Positions 18,428 to 25,868 of a DNA stretch of 64,000 bases are shown here, in pieces (positions within the stretch are counted from its first letter, which is position 1; the number at the start of each line of letters is the position of its first letter). The stretch is from Flavobacteriales bacterium (GTDB lineage: Bacteria; Bacteroidota; Bacteroidia; Flavobacteriales_F; PHOS-HE28). The stretch is taken from contig JADKAN010000004.1 of assembly GCA_016719225.1 (NCBI GenBank), positions 578,748 to 642,747 on the forward strand, written 5' to 3'. Made by a program: the position numbers and the translations under genes. The notes under the pieces were generated by a model. That model was not told the DNA's origin and ran no database searches. It was given only the letters and a program-made list of their open reading frames with translations.

Positions 18428-21400
18428 TCACGCCGCCACGCTCAACACGCCCTCCAACGCCTCCTTCGCCTGCTTCATATTCTTCACGTCACCCACGGAA
18501 AGCCGCAACGTGCCGTTCTTTTCGTAAACCTTGAACTTGCGTGGCTGCTGCTGCACGGAACGCAGGATCGCCGTGAAGATCTCGCTTCCAAAGAAGGGGT
18601 GTTTCTGATCGGTGATGAAGGTGCCGATGAGCTTGCCCTGCTTCAATTTCATTTTCTCCAAGCCCAGCCGTTCACCGCTCCAACGTAGGCGGATCGCTTC
18701 CATCAGTTCCTGCACTTGGTCGGGGACCGGGCCGAAGCGGTCAGCTATGGATGCGCTGAACTTTTCCAGTTCCTCTGCATCTTTCAAGTTGTCCAACTCG
18801 CGATAGAGCGCGAGGCGCTCGGCCGTTTCACTGACATAATCATTGGGGATCATCATGCGCAGGTCGGTCTCCAGGATGCAGTCGTCGGCGCGGTAGCGGG
18901 TGGCACCGCGCGCAAGCTGGCGGTCCTCGAAGAGCTCCTTGAAATGTTCGTCCTTCAGTTCGCGCACGGCTTCCTCGAGGATCTTGTGGTAGGTCTCGAA
19001 GCCGATGTCGTTGACGAAGCCGCTTTGTTCCGCGCCGAGCAAGTCTCCCGCACCACGGATGTCAAGATCCTTCATGGCGATGTGGATCCCGCTGCCGAGA
19101 TCGCTGAACTGCTCGATCGCTTGCAGGCGCTTGCGTGATAGATCCGGCAAGAGGTGCGGACTGGGTGCGAGAAGATATGCGAATGCTTTCTTGTTGCTGC
19201 GTCCCACGCGACCGCGTAGCTGGTGCAGGTCGCTGAGCCCGAAGTTCTGCGCCTCGTTCACGATGATCGTGTTTGCGTTCGGGATGTCGAGGCCGTTCTC
19301 CACGATGGTGGTGCAAACGAGCACGTCGCTCTCTCCTTCGATGAAGTCCATCATTACGGATTCGAGCTTGTGGCCTTCCAGCTGGCCGTGACCCACGCTT
19401 ACGCGCGCACCCGGCACCAGTTTGCGGATCATGCCCGCGATGAACTCGATGTTCTTCACCTTGTCGTTGATGAAGTAGACCTGTCCACCACGTGAAAGCT
19501 CATATTCGATCGCGTCCTTGATCACCACTTCGTCGTAAGGATGCACATTGGTCTGCACCGGATAGCGGTTGGGCGGCGGCGTGCTGATGATGCTGAGATC
19601 GCGCGCGCCCATCAGGCTGAACTGCAGCGTGCGCGGGATCGGTGTGGCGGTGAGCGTGAGCGTGTCCACCGTGGCGCGCAACGTCTTCAACTTGTCCTTC
19701 ACGTTCACACCGAACTTCTGCTCCTCATCGATGATCAGCAGGCCGAGGTCCTTGTACTTCACATCCTTGCTCACCAAGCGATGCGTGCCGATGAGGATGT
19801 CGATCTTTCCTTCCCTGACGTCGGCGAGGATCTGCTTTTGGTCGGCCGGGCTGCGGAAGCGATTGATGTAGTCCACGCGCACGGGCAATCCCTTCATTCG
19901 CGCAGTGAAGGTCTTCCAGTGTTGTAGGGCGAGGATCGTTGTGGGAACCAGCACGGCGACCTGTTTGCTATCGCAAACCGCCTTGAAGGCCGCGCGGATC
20001 GCCACCTCCGTCTTTCCGAAACCGACGTCGCCGCAGACGAGCCGGTCCATCGGAACCGGCTTTTCCATGTCGTGCTTCACATCCGCGGTGGCCTTTTCCT
20101 GATCGGGCGTGTCCTCGTAAATGAAGCTGGCCTCAAGTTCGGTCTGTAGGTAATTGTCGGGTAGGAAGGCGAACCCGGGCTTGCTCTTGCGCTGTGCATA
20201 TAGCTTGATCAAGTCGAAGGCGAGGGCCTTCACCTTGGCCTTCGTCTTGTCCTTCAAGTTCCTCCACGCAGGACTTCCGAGCTTGCTGATGTTCGGCGCC
20301 GCACCACTTTCCTCACCGCTGAACTTGCTTACGCGGTGCAGGCTGTGGATGCCGACATAGAGAATGTCGTTGTCGCGGTATTTCAGGCGGATCGCCTCCT
20401 GCATCTGTCCGCCCGCATCGATCGTCTCCAAACCACTGAAGATGCCAATGCCATGGTCGATGTGTACCACGAGGTCACCGGGCTTCAGCTGCGTCAGCTC
20501 CTTCAGCGTAAGCGCCTGGGAGTTCTTGCGGAACCCTTCCTTCAACCGGAAGCGATGGTAGCGCTCGAAGATCTGGTGATCGGTGTAGAGTGCGAGTTTC
20601 AGTTCGCCGTCGATAAAACCTTCGTGAAGATCCAGTACCAAGGGCGTGAAGGACACTTCATGCTCCATGTCGCGGAAGATGGAGTAGAGGCGTTCGCTCT
20701 GCTTGGCGCCATTGCACGCGATCAGGTTGGCGAAGCCGGCGTTCTGCTTGTTGTGCAGGTCGCCGCTGAGGATCTTGAAGTCCTTCGCGAACGGTGGTTG
20801 CGGACGTTGGGTGAAATCGATGTTGACAGCCTCCAGCTTAAAGCCATCAGCCTCAAGCTTGCGGCTTGGAGCTTGCGGCTTGTGGCTGGAGCCCCAGAAT
20901 ACTTTACGGAATCCCAACAATCCCTTGATCAACTCGCTATCACTGGCCAACAGTTCATCCGGTTTGGCATGCTTGGATTTTTCCGGCGTCCGTGTGTAGG
21001 CATCGCTTAACAATTGCAACGACTTCACCGCCGCATCACTGATCGCCTTCGGGTCGCTGAGCCAGATCACTGCATCGGCCGGCAGTTGCGCGAAGAAGGT
21101 CTGTTGCTCTGCCGTGTCCTCATCCTGCAGGTCGGGGACGATCACCGCTTCGGCAAGTCGCTCCACACTGAGCTGGTCCTGCGGATCGAAGCGCCGAACA
21201 CTCTCCACGGTATCACCATAGAGTTCGATGCGGAAGGGCTTATCGTTACCGTAGCTGAAAATGTCCACAATGCCACCGCGGATACTGAACTGCCCCGGCT
21301 CGTAAACGAACTCCACGCGCTGAAAGCCGGTTTCGTGCAGCCATTCCTCCAAGGTGTCGATCGGAAGTTCCTCGTTGCGCTTGATCGCCAACGTATTCTT

Positions 21401-21856
21401 CTGCAACTTTTCCTTTCCCACTACCAGCGGTACCAAAGCCTCGGGATAGGTGACGATGGTGAGCTGTGAAGTATCCTGCGCTTTTTGAAGGGTCATCAGC
21501 GTCTCCAGCACTTCTGTGCGGGTTACGCGATCGCCGTCCTGGTGGCCTTCGGGGTCGTAAGGTGAACGCGAAGGAGCCGGGAAGAACAGCATGGCGTTCT
21601 TCCGGGATTCCTTTTCATCCTTCGGTTGTAACGCCTCCAGATCATTCATGAAGTATGCCGCCTCCTCCTTGTCGCCGAGGATGAACACATGCGTTCCACC
21701 GCGCTTCTCACGGATGGCATTGACTGCAAGCGAGCGGCCGCTGCCCACCAAGCCGCTCAGGCGGATACGCGCAGTTGGTGCTACCAAGGCTTCCGCTGCT
21801 TGCTTGCTGCGTGGGTCGTTGGCAAAGAGGGAAAGGAGGTCGTAGAGGGAGGTCAT
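18428..21856 (-). CDS. mfd: Transcription-repair coupling factor Mfd
   Basis: Mfd is a DNA translocase that removes stalled RNA polymerase and recruits UvrA to damage. The 1142-residue protein shows the UvrB-like N-terminal module, the RNA-polymerase-interacting domain (KPGDLVVHIDHGIGIFSGLE), the RecG-like motor with Walker A CGDVGFGKTEVAIRAAFKA, the DEEQ box (LLIIDEEQKFGV), LTATPIPRTL and LRGRVGRSNKKAFAYLL, and the TRCF C-terminal domain. I chose the ATG at 21856 (MTSLYDLLSLF), one base after the upstream gene's stop; 21874 is an alternative. Residues about 322-343 (KPQAPSRKLEADGFKLEA region) are encoded by a repeat-like sequence described separately and look like an in-frame insertion. Confidence 0.97.
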   Translation of the reverse strand: MTSLYDLLSLFANDPRSKQAAEALVAPTARIRLSGLVGSGRSLAVNAIREKRGGTHVFILGDKEEAAYFMNDLEALQPKDEKESRKNAMLFFPAPSRSPYDPEGHQDGDRVTRTEVLETLMTLQKAQDTSQLTIVTYPEALVPLVVGKEKLQKNTLAIKRNEELPIDTLEEWLHETGFQRVEFVYEPGQFSIRGGIVDIFSYGNDKPFRIELYGDTVESVRRFDPQDQLSVERLAEAVIVPDLQDEDTAEQQTFFAQLPADAVIWLSDPKAISDAAVKSLQLLSDAYTRTPEKSKHAKPDELLASDSELIKGLLGFRKVFWGSSHKPQAPSRKLEADGFKLEAVNIDFTQRPQPPFAKDFKILSGDLHNKQNAGFANLIACNGAKQSERLYSIFRDMEHEVSFTPLVLDLHEGFIDGELKLALYTDHQIFERYHRFRLKEGFRKNSQALTLKELTQLKPGDLVVHIDHGIGIFSGLETIDAGGQMQEAIRLKYRDNDILYVGIHSLHRVSKFSGEESGAAPNISKLGSPAWRNLKDKTKAKVKALAFDLIKLYAQRKSKPGFAFLPDNYLQTELEASFIYEDTPDQEKATADVKHDMEKPVPMDRLVCGDVGFGKTEVAIRAAFKAVCDSKQVAVLVPTTILALQHWKTFTARMKGLPVRVDYINRFRSPADQKQILADVREGKIDILIGTHRLVSKDVKYKDLGLLIIDEEQKFGVNVKDKLKTLRATVDTLTLTATPIPRTLQFSLMGARDLSIISTPPPNRYPVQTNVHPYDEVVIKDAIEYELSRGGQVYFINDKVKNIEFIAGMIRKLVPGARVSVGHGQLEGHKLESVMMDFIEGESDVLVCTTIVENGLDIPNANTIIVNEAQNFGLSDLHQLRGRVGRSNKKAFAYLLAPSPHLLPDLSRKRLQAIEQFSDLGSGIHIAMKDLDIRGAGDLLGAEQSGFVNDIGFETYHKILEEAVRELKDEHFKELFEDRQLARGATRYRADDCILETDLRMMIPNDYVSETAERLALYRELDNLKDAEELEKFSASIADRFGPVPDQVQELMEAIRLRWSGERLGLEKMKLKQGKLIGTFITDQKHPFFGSEIFTAILRSVQQQPRKFKVYEKNGTLRLSVGDVKNMKQAKEALEGVLSVAA
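20827..20888. repeat. Short repeat element inside mfd (AAGCCGCAAGCT-type)
   Basis: Read on the minus strand, the segment holds AAGCCGCAAGCT-like words twice, then AAGCTTGAGGCTGATGGCTT, and is bounded by CAGCC and its complement GGCTG. It is purely made of permuted AAGC/GGCT words, unlike the surrounding gene, keeps frame (62 nt within an open frame) and encodes low-complexity KPQAPSRKLEA-type sequence. Confidence 0.6.
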
Positions 21857-21857
21857 T

Positions 21858-22292
21858 TCAGGTTTGTCGCGCAACGTGCGACCAGTCGGAATGTTGATCC
21901 AGGAAGTGTTCGAATGTGGCGATGACTTCAGAAGGCTGGCAACTCGTTGACCACTGGCTGTTCTTCCCGATCTTCTCGGGTAGGAGGTCAGTGTCAGGCC
22001 AGGTCTTCAATTGCATGGAGACAAGCCGACCTATTTCATCATAAGCAATATGAAGCGTTCGCGCATGATCAACCTTCCCATCCACAGGAAGTGAAACAAG
22101 GAGGTCAAACAGGGATGTCCTCGGGAAGAGTGCCTTCGAGTAACCGGAATCGATGATGTGTTCGAGCAGCCAACGGAGACAGCGGTACTCAAGCTTTGCG
22201 TCGGTTATTTGGCGGTACTCGTCATTCACCTCCGTCCAATACGGAGTGAGGTCTTTCGGAATTACTTCACCTTCACAGAAATGCAGACCCAT
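21858..22292 (-). CDS. Hypothetical protein upstream of mfd
   Basis: A 144-residue soluble protein, acidic overall, without signal peptide or membrane segment. It begins MGLHFCEGEVIPKDLTPYWT and contains YRCLRWLLEHIIDSGYSKAL, SLFDLLVSLPVDGKVDHA and VIATFEHFLDQHSDW. I do not recognise a family. Its stop is one base from the chosen mfd start on the same strand, so it may be co-transcribed with mfd. A 28-bp interrupted palindrome lies just upstream of its start. Length and composition are compatible with a small effector-immunity-type protein, but nothing in the sequence shows that. Confidence 0.6.
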   Translation of the reverse strand: MGLHFCEGEVIPKDLTPYWTEVNDEYRQITDAKLEYRCLRWLLEHIIDSGYSKALFPRTSLFDLLVSLPVDGKVDHARTLHIAYDEIGRLVSMQLKTWPDTDLLPEKIGKNSQWSTSCQPSEVIATFEHFLDQHSDWSHVARQT

Positions 22293-22312
22293 GGAGACCT
22301 AAATGCCCGAAG

Positions 22313-22340
22313 CCCGATACCGGCAATTCCGGGCATCGGG
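22313..22340. repeat. Interrupted GC-rich palindrome
   Basis: CCCGATaCCGG and CCGGgcATCGGG are complementary around a CAATT-type spacer. There is no T tract, so it is not a standard terminator. It sits 21 nt upstream of the start of the 21858-22292 gene; it may be a REP-like element or a binding site. Confidence 0.45.
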
Positions 22341-22377
22341 TTCGAGAAGGTGCAAAGGTAACTTGTGGCTTCGTCCA

Positions 22378-22923
22378 TCACTTCCCCACCAGCCCCCGCG
22401 CCAAGTCCATCATCTTCAACACCGTGTTCCAGTTGCGCGCGGTGTTCACCACGCCGATACCCTTGTCGAATTCCGCTGCGAACTTGGAGGTGCCGAAGCC
22501 ATGCGGGGTGTGGAGGTACGCCACATTGTTCACGATGATCAAGCCTTCGCCATCCACGGCAACTGCACGTATGGCTTCTACGGCTTCAGGTTTCGGGGTA
22601 GAACTCAGAAGCGCCGCATGCAGATGCTTGCCTTCAATGACTTCCGGAAAGGGATTGTTGTCGATCACCGCTTTCCATTCCGGTGCTGTGGGGGCGAAGA
22701 TGGCCTTATCGAAACCGAAGTGCTCCTTGCACAGCTTGGCCACTAGGGTGATGGCCTTGGCGCGCGAGAGCGTGCTGCGTACCAAAGCATTGCCGCTGTT
22801 GATGTAAGTGGTAGCGCAGGTGAAGCCGGCACTCGTCAATGCATCGCGAAGCTGCGCAACGGGTAGTTGCGTTGCACCTCCAACGCCGCGGAAGAGGAGG
22901 AGGTAGGTAACGGGCTTCGCCAT
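22378..22923 (-). CDS. DUF1697 domain protein
   Basis: A 181-residue cytoplasmic protein matching the DUF1697 family throughout: YLLLFRGVGGATQLPVAQLRDAL, CATTYINSGNALVRS, FGFDKAIFAPTAPEW and the C-terminal GTSKFAAEFDKGIGVVNTARNWNTV. The paired INSGNALV and ARNWNTV motifs are family hallmarks. No biochemical function is established for the family. I chose the second ATG (MAKPVTYLLLF); the first would add three residues. It lies between two unrelated hypothetical genes on the same strand. Confidence 0.88.
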   Translation of the reverse strand: MAKPVTYLLLFRGVGGATQLPVAQLRDALTSAGFTCATTYINSGNALVRSTLSRAKAITLVAKLCKEHFGFDKAIFAPTAPEWKAVIDNNPFPEVIEGKHLHAALLSSTPKPEAVEAIRAVAVDGEGLIIVNNVAYLHTPHGFGTSKFAAEFDKGIGVVNTARNWNTVLKMMDLARGLVGK

Positions 22924-22955
22924 GTTGGCCATGCAGTATTTTTAGTGTGAATATC

Positions 22956-23354
22956 CTAGAGCCGGTGGATATGTGCCAGAAACTCCTGTTCCAATTGATA
23001 GCCTTCGTCCCGATACTTGGTCAGCCGGCCTGCGCCTTTTTTGAAGTCTATTTTCTTCGACAGGATGCCGAAGAGGAGGAGCGGACAATAGCCGTGGTAG
23101 GAGATGGTATTTTCGGCAACCTTCACCTCGAACACGATCAAAGCACCACCGGTGGATCCCTTGTAAAAGGTATTGTGGCCGTGGCGTTCGGCTAGTTTGA
23201 AATTGATCGGCTCGCCCATACCAGGGGTGGTCACACGCAATTTGCCCTTTTCGAACGATGCAGTAATAAAGCCGCGTGAATTGAACCAGTGCGCGATCTG
23301 CGAATGCCGTTCATCAGCTGGACGAGTAAATGCATGCAGTTGGATCTGTGGCAT
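22956..23354 (-). CDS. Hypothetical protein
   Basis: A 132-residue protein starting MPQIQLHAFTRPADERHSQIAHWF; I trimmed an upstream in-frame extension that is antisense to a divergent signal-peptide gene. It has a basic beta-rich centre (SFEKGKLRVTTPGMGEPINFKL, GALIVFEVKVAENTISYHGY), one moderately hydrophobic stretch (YCPLLLFGILS) and a helical C-terminus (EGYQLEQEFLAHIHRL). I do not recognise a family. It starts 55 nt from the divergent 23410 gene. Confidence 0.6.
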   Translation of the reverse strand: MPQIQLHAFTRPADERHSQIAHWFNSRGFITASFEKGKLRVTTPGMGEPINFKLAERHGHNTFYKGSTGGALIVFEVKVAENTISYHGYCPLLLFGILSKKIDFKKGAGRLTKYRDEGYQLEQEFLAHIHRL

Positions 23355-23409
23355 GATCGGAGAGATGCCAAGATAGCCCGGCAACCGTGTTACTAGCTTC
23401 GCAGCACTT

Positions 23410-23844
23410 ATGCATCCGGCGCTTCGTTTTCTGCTGGTCGGCCTCCTACTCGGGTCGGGCGTGGGCCGTGCCTTCGCCCAACGCATCGACAGCATGCATG
23501 TGTTCAAGCAGCTTCCTACTGTGAAGTTCACTTCCGCCTCGGCGAACGCAACGGCCTGGAAGCTTTACCGGGATCATGCGCCTTATGTCGCATTGAAAGG
23601 GCAGCAGATGACCACCGCCGGAGAAGCGTTGCGGAGTTATGAGCCCACGCGCCACATTTTCCGCGAACTACCGGGTTTGGAGCATCTGGCAATAGGGTGG
23701 ACGGGTGGAAGACCGTTCACGCTTGGCGTGGCGGAGGACATGGACCTGGTCATCAATTTCACGGCAGGAACGGAGTACCGTATTTCGAGGATATCGGACC
23801 GCATGCTCGAGCGGGCCATGATCGCTCGGATGTTGGTGGAGTAG
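23410..23844 (+). CDS. Small secreted protein, function unknown
   Basis: A 144-residue exported protein: signal peptide MHPALRFLLVGLLLGSGVGRAFAQ, then a mature part of about 120 residues with KLYRDHAPYVALKGQQMTTA, FRELPGLEHLAIGWTGGRPF and EDMDLVINFTAGTEYRISR. I do not recognise the family. In the same frame, 40 bases past its TAG stop, lies a stretch coding a TonB C-terminal half-domain (separate entry). The gene could therefore be the surviving front of a longer TonB-like protein, though its own sequence does not resemble TonB. Confidence 0.6.
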   Translation: MHPALRFLLVGLLLGSGVGRAFAQRIDSMHVFKQLPTVKFTSASANATAWKLYRDHAPYVALKGQQMTTAGEALRSYEPTRHIFRELPGLEHLAIGWTGGRPFTLGVAEDMDLVINFTAGTEYRISRISDRMLERAMIARMLVE

Positions 23845-23883
23845 GAGCGCTGGGAGCGCAGTTGGATCGCTTGCTATTCTTGC

Positions 23884-24054
23884 TCGGTGGATGATGTCCA
23901 AGTATTGCGCAGAGTGCCGGGTGGTATAGGCTTGGGGCGCGAAGCCGTATGCGTGGTGAAGGCCATGCCCCGTTGGACACCGGCAATGAATAACGGTGTG
24001 ACGGTGAACTCACGTCTTACCGTGCCGGTGATGTTCAAGCTGACGGATCAGTAG
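23884..24054 (+). pseudogene. Relic of a TonB-type C-terminal domain
   Basis: Fifty-six codons ending in TAG at 24052-24054 read SVDDVQVLRRVPGGIGLG, then REAVCVVKAMPRWTPAMNNG, then VTVNSRLTVPVMFKLTDQ. The order DDVQVL, VPGG, AVxVVKxMPxWxPxxxNGxxVNxRxTxPVxFKL is the second half of the TonB energy-transducer C-terminal domain as found in Bacteroidota. The first half of the domain and any start codon are missing: upstream in frame is WERSWIACYSC and the TAG that ends the 23410 gene. I interpret it as a decayed fragment; readthrough of the TAG is possible but unsupported. Confidence 0.65.
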
Positions 24055-24118
24055 CAGTGTCACGGCAGTAGTACAGCACCATCCATTCCACGGATGATGA
24101 GCAAGTAGGTGGTCTGCT

Positions 24119-24481
24119 CTATTCCGACGAGCAAGCTCCCAGTTTCGGGTTTTCCCGGTGGCGCTCAGCGTCACGTTCCGTGCGGGTAGCTACCTTCTTG
24201 TCCCATGCCAATTGCAGGTCCGTGCCGGTCTGGTTCGCCAAGCAAAGCACCACGAACATCACATCCGCCAGCTCTTCGCCGAGGTCCTTGCCTTGGTCGC
24301 TTTCCTTTTCACTTTGCTCACCGTACCGCCGCGCGATGATACGTGCCACCTCACCGGTCTCTTCGGCCAACAAGGCCATGTTCGTCAGCTCGCTGAAGTA
24401 GCGGACGCCCACGCGTTGGATCCATTCATCCACATCCGCCTGCAAAGCGGTTATTTCCTTTCCTGGCTTTTCAGCATCCAT
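24119..24481 (-). CDS. MazG-like nucleotide pyrophosphohydrolase
   Basis: A 120-residue all-alpha NTP pyrophosphohydrolase of the MazG-like type, expected to hydrolyse (d)NTPs to monophosphates with Mg. The metal-binding motifs are visible: LLAEETGEVARIIARR (ExxE) and GEELADVMFVVLCLANQTG (ExxD), followed by a helical tail. The start lies 3 nt after the dtd stop on the same strand, indicating co-transcription in an rsgA-phosphatase-dtd-mazG run. Pairing with dtd recurs in Bacteroidota and suggests quality control of small molecules. Confidence 0.9.
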   Translation of the reverse strand: MDAEKPGKEITALQADVDEWIQRVGVRYFSELTNMALLAEETGEVARIIARRYGEQSEKESDQGKDLGEELADVMFVVLCLANQTGTDLQLAWDKKVATRTERDAERHRENPKLGACSSE

Positions 24482-24484
24482 GGT

Positions 24485-24937
24485 TCAATCCTTCAAGCGA
24501 CTGTCCAAGAGGATGGTGACCGGACCATCGTTGGTGAGCGATACCTGCATGTCGGCACCGAACTCGCCCACTTTTACCCGTTGGCGTACGAGTTCACATA
24601 GCAACTGCCTGGCGCGCAAGTAAAGCGGGTTCGCTGTTTCGGGGCGCGCAGCACGTACATAGCTCGGGCGATTCCCTTTTGCAGTGCTCGCTTGCAACGT
24701 GAACTGGCTCACCAACAGGATCTCCCCTCCAGCTTGGTTCACATCCAGGTTCATCACCCCTTCTTCGTCAGGGAACACCCGCATCCGCGCCACCTTTCCA
24801 CAGATCCATTCCGCGTCCTCTTGCGTGTCGCCAGTGGCTACGCCCAGCAACACCAGCAGCCCACGGTGTATGCGGGCCACCTCATTGCCACGGATGCCCA
24901 CGGCGGCCGTGCTGACGCGTTGTATCACGGCGCGCAT
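24485..24937 (-). CDS. dtd: D-aminoacyl-tRNA deacylase (DTD)
   Basis: DTD removes D-amino acids (and glycine) mischarged onto tRNA. The 150-residue protein matches the family length and holds both active-site motifs: the SQFTL motif (LLVSQFTLQAS) and the NxGPxT motif (SLTNDGPVTILLD). The start MRAVIQRVSTAAV is the classic DTD N-terminus; the ATG at 24937 overlaps the preceding TGA by one base, giving translational coupling with the upstream phosphatase gene. The longer in-frame extension is not conserved. Confidence 0.95.
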   Translation of the reverse strand: MRAVIQRVSTAAVGIRGNEVARIHRGLLVLLGVATGDTQEDAEWICGKVARMRVFPDEEGVMNLDVNQAGGEILLVSQFTLQASTAKGNRPSYVRAARPETANPLYLRARQLLCELVRQRVKVGEFGADMQVSLTNDGPVTILLDSRLKD

Positions 24938-25773
24938 CAGTAGCCGCTTTGCTGCAGGAAACGTTCCTTGTTCCCGACTTTCACGGAGTCCGGCCTGCTG
25001 GTGATCCCGTCCAGCCAAGTGCCATACATGCTGTTAGGCAGCATGATGAAATAGCGTTCCAATGAGTCCCGGAGGGCATCCACATGCGGCTTGCCCTGGC
25101 CTGCGGTGCGGTCCTTGAAACTTTGGTCGAGATCCGTGAGCTGGTCGCCCACGAGCAACACGATGCTGTGTTCCTTGGATACGGCTTTCCTGCGCGAGGT
25201 CTTGTCGCTGCTCCCGGCCATGGGCATCACATGTTCCACATCAGCCATGGGAAATCCTTCGACCACTAAATTCCGCACCGTAGCGTCTTCCTCATCTTCA
25301 TCACGGTTGGAGATGTAATACACGGCGCAGCCTTTGCTAACGGCGTAATTGAGGAATTCCACCGCGCCTGGCAATGCTTTGGCCCTTGCCAAGCTGGTCC
25401 ATTCTTTCCAGGTCCTGGGGCTATAGGTCAACCCTTTCAATGCGTTGGCCATTTGGTAGGGACTATTGTCCAGCACGGTCTCGTCGATGTCCACGATCAC
25501 AGCAGGAGGAAGCGCATGGGGTCGGCCCAAATTGGCGTCCAAGCGGATCCGCGCCAATTCATAGCCCTGTTGGTAAAGCCGATGCACCTCCGCGCTGGCG
25601 TTCTGGTAGATCGCTGCATCCACGTTCTGTTGGGCCAATTGATACTGCACGCCGTTACCGGATGACGCAACTACAGGAGCATTCACCACTGGTGTGGACG
25701 TCGTGCATGCCGCCATGAACAACAGGCTTAGAAAAATGGCGGCCTGTTTCATTCTACCAAGTGAGTTGTTCAT
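24937..25773 (-). CDS. Lipoprotein 5'-nucleotidase / acid phosphatase of the e(P4) HAD family
   Basis: A lipoprotein of about 278 residues in the class C acid phosphatase (HAD IIIB, e(P4)-like) family, which dephosphorylates nucleotides at the cell envelope. Signal and lipobox are MNNSLGRMKQAAIFLSLLFMAAC. The HAD motifs are VIVDIDETVLDNSPYQ (nucleophile and acid Asp), YYISNRDEDEE (motif II) and the Lys/Asp region KAVSKEHSIVLLVGDQLTDL. I chose the ATG at 25773; 25752 (MKQAAIF) would also give a full signal peptide. It lies 95 nt downstream of rsgA and overlaps dtd by one base. Confidence 0.9.
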   Translation of the reverse strand: MNNSLGRMKQAAIFLSLLFMAACTTSTPVVNAPVVASSGNGVQYQLAQQNVDAAIYQNASAEVHRLYQQGYELARIRLDANLGRPHALPPAVIVDIDETVLDNSPYQMANALKGLTYSPRTWKEWTSLARAKALPGAVEFLNYAVSKGCAVYYISNRDEDEEDATVRNLVVEGFPMADVEHVMPMAGSSDKTSRRKAVSKEHSIVLLVGDQLTDLDQSFKDRTAGQGKPHVDALRDSLERYFIMLPNSMYGTWLDGITSRPDSVKVGNKERFLQQSGY

Positions 25774-25868
25774 CTTGTTTTCATTTTCAGAGTACATCAG
25801 GTCCGTGCACTCTTTGCTCTGATATGTATGCTCGCATCCTGAGGCTGGTTCTGCGCGGTCAAGAACGT

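Noticed and set aside
21858..22292. Hypothetical gene as part of a toxin-immunity or defence system
   Set aside because: No toxin, nuclease, REase or known immunity motif nearby; the size alone is not evidence.
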